Shown: piece by piece, positions 6,520 to 10,676 of the stretch
How positions within the stretch are numbered: the first letter of the stretch is position 1
Layout of the letters: every line of letters starts with the position of its first letter
NCBI RefSeq assembly: GCF_938031315.1
Contig: NZ_CALHHT010000165.1
Coordinates: 1 to 10,676 of the forward strand
Direction: 5' to 3'
DNA length: 10,676 nt
From: an uncultured Campylobacter sp.
Lineage (GTDB): Bacteria; Campylobacterota; Campylobacteria; Campylobacterales; Campylobacteraceae
Made by a program: the position numbers and the translations under genes
The notes under the pieces: model-generated
Databases searched by the model: none
What the model was told of the DNA's origin: nothing
The model's input: only the letters and a program-made list of their open reading frames with translations

Positions 6520-7174
6520 ATTTTTCCTTTGTTTTAAATTTTAAAATTTGGCTACGTGCACAGGACGCTACGTAACGCATGCTCGGCAAAAGACGCAAAG
6601 CGACGCAAGTGCTAGGCGCCAAACTCTAGTTTTCGAACGCTCGATCGCACGCGCGAAACACGTAAGACGCGAATCCTAGCGATAGCGTCAAACGATGCAC
6701 AGACCACCTCGCATGAAATTTCAAGCGACGACGCCAGATGGGACGCAAGGCGCCTCACGTAAAATTCCAAATGACTATGCCAGACGACATACGAAGCGAC
6801 ACGCAAAGTGGCGCGACGCAGACAAAGCACGCAATACCCTAATGCAGGCGGCGCAAAACGAGAGCACTGAACGCCGAGCAAAACTCGCAGTGCGCGCAAA
6901 ACAAACATCAGGCGGCACATATGCAAAATACTGAATGCCGTGCAGAATTTAAAACGACGCGCGCGATACGACAAGCACCGACGCACAAAACAGCAAGGCA
7001 GACACTTTACATCCGTGCAGATAAAATTCACCTGCCTCGCTTAGCAGCTTGTCGCACCCGCAGGAGCTGTACCGGCTACAGCGCAAGAAACCCCGAAAGC
7101 AAGCTCCAGACTTATCTCTACATAGCGCTTTTCTGTGCCGAACGCGCAAAAACACCGAGCGCGCGTTCTAAATT
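6520..7174. other. 655-base gap without a convincing gene; T-poor, ACGC-rich middle
   Basis: No gene is supported here. The plus strand is unusually poor in T in the middle: lines 6781-6840 and 6841-6900 each hold only 4 T in 60 bases, against roughly a quarter in coding lines. It is full of GACGCAA/ACGCA words (for example near 6592 and 6602). A degenerate 40-base pair at about 6713-6752 and 6759-6798 aligns at a 46-base period. Frames open on both strands (plus 6695-6934; minus 7031-6612) are explained by the lack of T and have no ribosome binding site or family-like sequence. The lgt promoter should lie near 6540-6600, where an AAATTTTAAAATTT palindrome (6536-6549) is the only marked AT-rich site. 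It could be a decayed gene, an RNA or simple spacer. Confidence 0.5.
7140..7168 (-). terminator. Hairpin just downstream of the TorD-like gene (possible terminator)
   Basis: GAACGCGC (7140-7147) and GCGCGTTC (7161-7168) form a perfect 8-bp stem around a 13-base loop, seven bases beyond the TAG stop of the gene ending at 7175. On the minus strand the U-run lies in the loop and not after the stem, so it is not a standard intrinsic terminator. Its position at the end of a tight gene group is suggestive. Confidence 0.4.
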
Positions 7175-7714
7175 CTAAATTCTAAGTCCCAGCGTCTCTT
7201 TCACCACGCGGCAAAAATCCGCCAAAAACCACCCGAGCGCCTTGTAATAGCTGCTTTTGGCGTTTATCTGCACATGCGTAGCAAGCGCGGAAAAGCTAGG
7301 AATGATAAATTGCGCCAGATATAGCGTCAAAATTTTATGCGATTTCGCGTCCGTGTTTTGTTTAAAGATCATGGCAAGCAGCGCTAGCATATTGGCCGCG
7401 TGAGCGCTTTTAAGCTCCGCGAAAGGCTTTTTGAAGCGGCACTTTTCATAAAACAGCTCCACTTCGCTTTCGCTAATAAGCTTGAAAAAATCCATCTCAA
7501 ACGCCCCTTTTAGCGCTTCAAAATCGCGCCCTAGCGCCGCATAGTCCTCGCCCTGTACCTTTTGCCAAAGCTCGTGGCCGTTTTTGTTCTCGATATTTTT
7601 ATTTACGATGATCCAGTTTTTGCCCAAGCCGCGCAATTTCTGCTCATCTATCACGCCCCTGAAATTCGTCGCGAAGATTATGCAGATCACCGAGTATAGC
7701 TCGCCTAATTTCAT
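7175..7714 (-). CDS. Putative TorD/DmsD-like cytoplasmic chaperone
   Basis: 179 residues, soluble, mostly helical, no signal peptide. The layout resembles the TorD family: an N-terminal helix of the type xLYSVICIIFATNF followed by acidic and Leu-rich turns (IDEQKLRGL); a middle segment ALKGAFEMDFFKLISESEVELFYEKC where the family has its leader-binding LxxEYxRLF motif; and a C-terminus (LYLAQFIIPSFSALATHVQ, then SSYYKALGWFLADFCRVVKETL) like the family's helices around WVPxF and FYxxLA. TorD proteins bind the Tat leader and help cofactor insertion of molybdoenzymes. No molybdoenzyme gene is in the window, and the match is by pattern only, so this could be an unrelated helical protein. Start ATG at 7714 has AAAGG six bases upstream, 19 bases after dinB. 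Three 7-base TTCTAAA/G copies (7166-7186) span its stop. Confidence 0.6.
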   Translation of the reverse strand: MKLGELYSVICIIFATNFRGVIDEQKLRGLGKNWIIVNKNIENKNGHELWQKVQGEDYAALGRDFEALKGAFEMDFFKLISESEVELFYEKCRFKKPFAELKSAHAANMLALLAMIFKQNTDAKSHKILTLYLAQFIIPSFSALATHVQINAKSSYYKALGWFLADFCRVVKETLGLRI

Positions 7715-7733
7715 CTTTTTCCTTTAAATTTAA

Positions 7734-8891
7734 TCAAATTTCGCTCGCTTTTTTTAGCTTTTCGATGCCGAATTTTTCCCAAATCCTGCTTAAAGATCGA
7801 TCCAAGCTCTGCTGCTTTTTATCGATCTCGCCAAAGAGCAGCGAGCCGCCTGATCTGCCGCCGAAATTTGAAAGATTTAGCGCTACGTGGATTATCTGCG
7901 CGCCTTTTTTCACGTCGCAGAGCTTAAACAGCTCAAGCGCGGTCTCGCTTAGCAAATTTAAACTAAACGCCCTATCCTGGCTGATCTGGTGCGAAAACTC
8001 CTCGCGCGATTTGTAGCGGATCTTTAGATCATACGTCGCGGGCTTTAGCCCCCTTGCGAGCACTTCGCCCGCCAAATGGCGCGCCAAAATTAAAATTTTA
8101 CGCCGCAGCTCGTCCCGATCGGCGCACGGCGCGAAGCTGCGCCCAAAGCCGATACTCTTGCGCTCGCGCTTTGAGACGACCTCGCCCTCATCCTCGCCGC
8201 TAAGGGCTGCGAAAATTTTCCTGCCGTTTGCGCCCATCTTTTCAAAAATTTCTCTGTGCCCTAGCGCGTCGCCGAAGCTTACGATGCCGTATTTGCCGAG
8301 CGTTTTTTGCGCCGCTTTGCCGATGCCGGGGAATTTCGCTACCGGCACGGCGGATAGCTCGCGCGCGATTTGCGATTTTAAAATTTGCCGCACGCCGAAG
8401 GGCTTGGCAAGGCTGGTGGCGAGCTTTGCGATAAGTTTTGCTTCGCTAAGGCCTACGCTGCACGGAAGGCTAAAGCGGCGCATAATCTCGCTTTGCAAAA
8501 ACGCAGCAAAGCTCAGCGCGTCTGCGTCGTAGGGCGTACCGCGTAAATTTAGAAAAAACTCGTCGATGCTAAATTTTTCGATCTCAGGCGTAAAGTTTAG
8601 TAAAAACTCATAAATTTCGCGTGAAATTTTTCGGTATTCGCCGTGCTGCGAGCGCACCAAAATTAGCTGCGGGCAGAGTCCGAGCGCGATTTTAACGGGC
8701 TGAGCCGAGTGCACGCCGCAGGCTCTGGCCTCGTAGCTCGCGCTTAAAATCACGCTACCAAGCTCGCTCTTGCCGCCGAAAATCTCCTCGTCGCCACCTC
8801 CGACGACTGCAATCTTTTTGCCCGCAAGCGCAGGATCGACAAGCCTCGCTACAGAGACGAAGAAGCTGTCCAAATCGATGTGAGCTATCAA
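7734..8891 (-). CDS. dinB: Y-family DNA polymerase IV (DinB)
   Basis: 385 residues, full length. It is an error-prone polymerase for translesion synthesis. HIDLDSFF gives the metal ligands D6 and D8 and steric gate F11. SASYEARACGV (50-60) is the fingers motif. KFSIDEFFLNL holds the catalytic D110 and E111. SVGLSEAKLIAKLATSLAKP (145-164) is the palm end, and FPGIGKAAQKTLGKYGI (187-203) is the thumb helix-hairpin-helix. The little-finger domain covers about 240-345. GGSLLFGE (348-355) may be the clamp-binding peptide, though it lacks the usual glutamine. The C-terminus LDRSLSRIWEKFG is typical. The start is TTG at 8891-8889, overlapping the ribB stop as TTGA; the motif begins at residue 4, so no later start is possible. 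The overlap implies coupled translation. No LexA box was found, and SOS control is not suggested. Confidence 0.95.
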   Translation of the reverse strand: MIAHIDLDSFFVSVARLVDPALAGKKIAVVGGGDEEIFGGKSELGSVILSASYEARACGVHSAQPVKIALGLCPQLILVRSQHGEYRKISREIYEFLLNFTPEIEKFSIDEFFLNLRGTPYDADALSFAAFLQSEIMRRFSLPCSVGLSEAKLIAKLATSLAKPFGVRQILKSQIARELSAVPVAKFPGIGKAAQKTLGKYGIVSFGDALGHREIFEKMGANGRKIFAALSGEDEGEVVSKRERKSIGFGRSFAPCADRDELRRKILILARHLAGEVLARGLKPATYDLKIRYKSREEFSHQISQDRAFSLNLLSETALELFKLCDVKKGAQIIHVALNLSNFGGRSGGSLLFGEIDKKQQSLDRSLSRIWEKFGIEKLKKASEI

Positions 8892-9889
8892 ACTATGTCG
8901 ATCCCGAATCCGCTAAGCCCCGCGTAATCTTTCGGCTCGCTCTTGCTTAAAATTTTGATTTTTCTCACGCCCAGATGCGCTAAAATTTGCGCTCCGATGC
9001 CGAAGCTCTTAAAATCGGCGCGATTTTGCGCGGATTTTAGCATCAAAAGCACGCCGCCCTCTTTGCGCAAAATGCCCAGATCGCGCATGAAATCGTTAAA
9101 TTTCGTATCGCTTAAAAACTCCAGATCGCTTGAAATTTTATGAAATTTCACGTTCGTCTGCGCGCTCTTTCCCAGCTCGCCGAAAATATAGGCGCGGTGC
9201 TCGTTGCCCTCGTGATCGCTCACCTCGTAAAATTTCGCCGCTTCGCCGCACAGCAGAGCGCTTTTGGGCTCGCTAAATTTAACGAGAGTTTCGTGTTTTA
9301 GGCGGTACTGCACGATCTGCGCGACCGAGATCATATTGATGTCGTGCTGCGCGCAGAATTTTTCCAGATCGTCCCTGCGCGCCATATCGCCGTCGTCTTT
9401 GACGATCTCGCAGATCACGGCGCTTTGCGAAAGCCCCGCCAAGCGGCACAGATCCGTAGAGCCCTCGGTGTGCCCCGTGCGGGCGAGCACGCCGCCGCTT
9501 TTGGCGATGAGCGGGAAGATATGTCCCGGGCGGACGAAATCATCTGCGCGAGCGCCCACGCGCGACATCAGCTCGATCGTCATATTGCGCTCATACGCGC
9601 TCACGCCCGTCTTGGCGTCCTTCGCGTCGATCGTGACGGTAAATGCGGTCTCGTGGCTGGAGGTGTTTTTATCGACCATCAAATTTAGATCTAGCTGCTC
9701 CGCTATCTGCGGGCTAAGCGCCACGCACAGCACTCCGCGAGCGTGCGTGATCGCAAAATTTACTTTTTCCGCGCTGCTAAAGGTGCTCGCAAACACCAAA
9801 TCGCCCTCGTTCTCGCGATCGACGTCATCGACCATAACGAGCATTTTGCCGTTTTTCAGATCCTCGATCGCCTGCTCTACGCTAACCAT
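8888..9889 (-). CDS. ribB: 3,4-dihydroxy-2-butanone-4-phosphate synthase with decayed GTP cyclohydrolase II-like C-terminus (RibB/RibBA)
   Basis: 333 residues. Residues 1-200 are a complete DHBP synthase, which turns ribulose 5-phosphate into 3,4-dihydroxy-2-butanone 4-phosphate plus formate for riboflavin. Marks are DDVDRENEGDL (21-31, metal and substrate acids), THARGVLCVAL (48-58), TGVSAYERNMTIELMSR (94-110), FVRPGHIFPL (118-127), RTGHTEGSTDLCRLAGL (137-153, with H140 and E142) and E161. Residues 201-333 keep only the end of the GTP cyclohydrolase II fold (FGIGAQILAHLGVRKIKIL, then GLSGFGIDIV). The zinc cysteines (C-x10-C-x-C) and the RExRGIGL motif are absent; C214 is the only cysteine. 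This domain is probably catalytically dead, as reported for some epsilonproteobacterial RibBA proteins, so a separate RibA should exist elsewhere. Start ATG has AAGGAG five bases upstream and lies 16 bases after the WG gene. Confidence 0.93.
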   Translation of the reverse strand: MVSVEQAIEDLKNGKMLVMVDDVDRENEGDLVFASTFSSAEKVNFAITHARGVLCVALSPQIAEQLDLNLMVDKNTSSHETAFTVTIDAKDAKTGVSAYERNMTIELMSRVGARADDFVRPGHIFPLIAKSGGVLARTGHTEGSTDLCRLAGLSQSAVICEIVKDDGDMARRDDLEKFCAQHDINMISVAQIVQYRLKHETLVKFSEPKSALLCGEAAKFYEVSDHEGNEHRAYIFGELGKSAQTNVKFHKISSDLEFLSDTKFNDFMRDLGILRKEGGVLLMLKSAQNRADFKSFGIGAQILAHLGVRKIKILSKSEPKDYAGLSGFGIDIV

Positions 9890-9905
9890 TATCTCTCCTT
9901 TAAAT

Positions 9906-10676
9906 TTACGATATTATTTTGCCGTTTTTATTGACGATCGTTTCGCGACCGTCTAAATTGATCTTGACGTAGTCGTCGCTTAAAACTTTCACGAGTTCTA
10001 TCTCGTCATAAAACACTGGCTGTAAAATTTCGTTTTCCTCATCGTCTAGTAAACCCCATTTGCCGTCTTTTTTGACTTTAACGTATCCTTCGCAATATTT
10101 GATTTCGTCATAATATCCGCACAAAGTATTGTCAAAATCCCAAGCAAGCTCGTATACACAAGACACTACCTCTGTGCCCGTTTTATCGATAAAGCCCCAT
10201 TTGCCGTCCTTTTCAATCTTTGCTAAGCCTTCGCAAAAACTCCCGGCCCGATCATATATGCAGGGAATAACTTCTTTGCCAGTTTTATCGATATATCCCC
10301 AATAACCGTTCTTTTTAACGTCTGCCAAGCCTTCGCGAAAAATGCCAACGTCATCATATAGACAAGGAATGATCTCTTTGCCGGTTTTATCGATAAAACC
10401 CCAATAGCCGCTTTTTTGAACTTCCGCCAGTCCTTCCTCAAAATTATAAGCATCATCATATATACAAGAAATCACCTCTTTACCCGTTTTATCGATAAAG
10501 CCGAATTTATCGTTCTTATTAACCCGCACCAAGCCCTCGCAAAACTCCTCGGCCCGATCATATATGCAGGGAATAACTTCTTTGCCCGTTTTATCGACGA
10601 AGCCGAATTTATCGTTCTTTCTAACGCATGCTAGGCCTTCGCTAAAATACGAAACGTCATCATAGATACAAGAAGC
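9906..10676 (-). CDS. WG-repeat protein, C-terminal part (5' end outside window)
   Basis: 256 codons visible, open to the right edge, so the start, and any signal peptide, are unseen. It is built from 34-residue units of the form EGLAxVxKNGYWGFIDKTGKEVIPCIYDDxxxF, the WG beta-repeat family. A partial unit at 10676-10641 is followed by four exact 34-residue units (10640-10539, 10538-10437, 10436-10335, 10334-10233), one unit of 47 residues with a 13-residue insertion (10232-10092) and a degenerate final unit ending in NKNGKIIS. The two outer complete units have KFGF instead of WG. Such proteins are often exported or surface-associated and the repeats are thought to bind proteins, but the function is not known. 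A TTG at 10532 is not the true start, since the repeat frame continues upstream without a break. The tight spacing to ribB suggests co-transcription. Confidence 0.92.
   Translation of the reverse strand, partial: ASCIYDDVSYFSEGLACVRKNDKFGFVDKTGKEVIPCIYDRAEEFCEGLVRVNKNDKFGFIDKTGKEVISCIYDDAYNFEEGLAEVQKSGYWGFIDKTGKEIIPCLYDDVGIFREGLADVKKNGYWGYIDKTGKEVIPCIYDRAGSFCEGLAKIEKDGKWGFIDKTGTEVVSCVYELAWDFDNTLCGYYDEIKYCEGYVKVKKDGKWGLLDDEENEILQPVFYDEIELVKVLSDDYVKINLDGRETIVNKNGKIIS
10233..10676 (-). repeat. 102-bp tandem repeats encoding WG units
   Basis: Four complete in-frame 102-base units plus a partial one at the window edge. A 37-base stretch at 10244-10280 is identical to 10550-10586, exactly 306 bases (three units) apart, while the units between them are more diverged. 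This suggests recombination or block duplication between non-adjacent units. Confidence 0.85.

Noticed and set aside
6695..6934. Plus-strand open frame of 79 codons in the gap before lgt
   Set aside because: There is no ribosome binding site before its ATG, its product is strongly basic with few hydrophobic residues, and the lack of T on this strand removes stop codons, so an open frame is expected by chance.
6612..7031. Minus-strand open frame of 139 codons in the same gap
   Set aside because: The product is a Cys/Arg/Ser/Leu mixture that reflects the T/G-rich strand. No start signal, domain or motif is seen.
7066..7082. GCTGTA-CCGGC-TACAGC small hairpin as an RNA gene or terminator
   Set aside because: Only six base pairs, no T-run and no wider structure around it; likely chance.
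9264..9956. Plus-strand frame of 230 codons opposite ribB
   Set aside because: It is antisense to a strongly supported gene; the Ser-rich product mirrors the codon bias of ribB.
10530..10532. TTG as the start of the WG-repeat protein
   Set aside because: The frame continues upstream to the window edge with further complete 34-residue units, so the real start is outside.
10233..10676. CRISPR array
   Set aside because: The regular repeats are 102 bases, fully coding and without spacers; they encode WG units.

Overview
The window looks like a chromosomal segment of an epsilonproteobacterium (Campylobacterota), most likely a Campylobacter species with fairly high GC, such as the oral species. 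The evidence is a diheme fumarate reductase operon in the order frdC-frdA-frdB, with cofactor-ligand spacing like that of Wolinella succinogenes; a RibB protein carrying a decayed GTP cyclohydrolase II domain, as seen in this group; and many AAATTT-type words. The genus is an inference. Every gene I can support lies on the minus strand, so transcription runs from high to low coordinates.

In transcription order: (1) 10676-9906, the C-terminal part of a WG-repeat protein built from 34-residue (102-bp) tandem units; its start lies outside the window. (2) 9889-8888, ribB/ribBA, 16 bases downstream. (3) 8891-7734, dinB (Y-family DNA polymerase IV), overlapping the ribB stop by 4 bases. (4) 7714-7175, a small helical protein with a TorD/DmsD-chaperone-like layout. 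These four genes are packed tightly enough to form one transcription unit. (5) 7174-6520, about 655 bases without a convincing gene, with a marked lack of T on the plus strand in its middle. (6) 6519-5701, lgt, lipoprotein diacylglyceryl transferase. (7) 5605-2163, frdCAB, the membrane-bound menaquinol:fumarate reductase of anaerobic respiration, closed by a perfect 13-bp hairpin. (8) 1986-1012, an AT-rich, unrecognised membrane protein with a decapeptide-repeat N-terminus. (9) 1011-638, an AAATTT-rich gap. (10) 637-1, an N-terminally anchored ankyrin-repeat protein that runs off the window.

The core content is ordinary: respiration, riboflavin synthesis, lipoprotein maturation and translesion synthesis. 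It is interspersed with three repeat-type proteins (WG, decapeptide, ankyrin), which look like the accessory part. The best leads are a divergent FrdC that seems to lack the glutamate of the proposed E-pathway and carries a perfect 9-bp x3 tandem repeat next to a haem ligand; the compositionally odd 655-base gap; and the two proteins with internal DNA-level tandem repeats. I saw no tRNA, rRNA, CRISPR array, insertion sequence or obvious new defence system.
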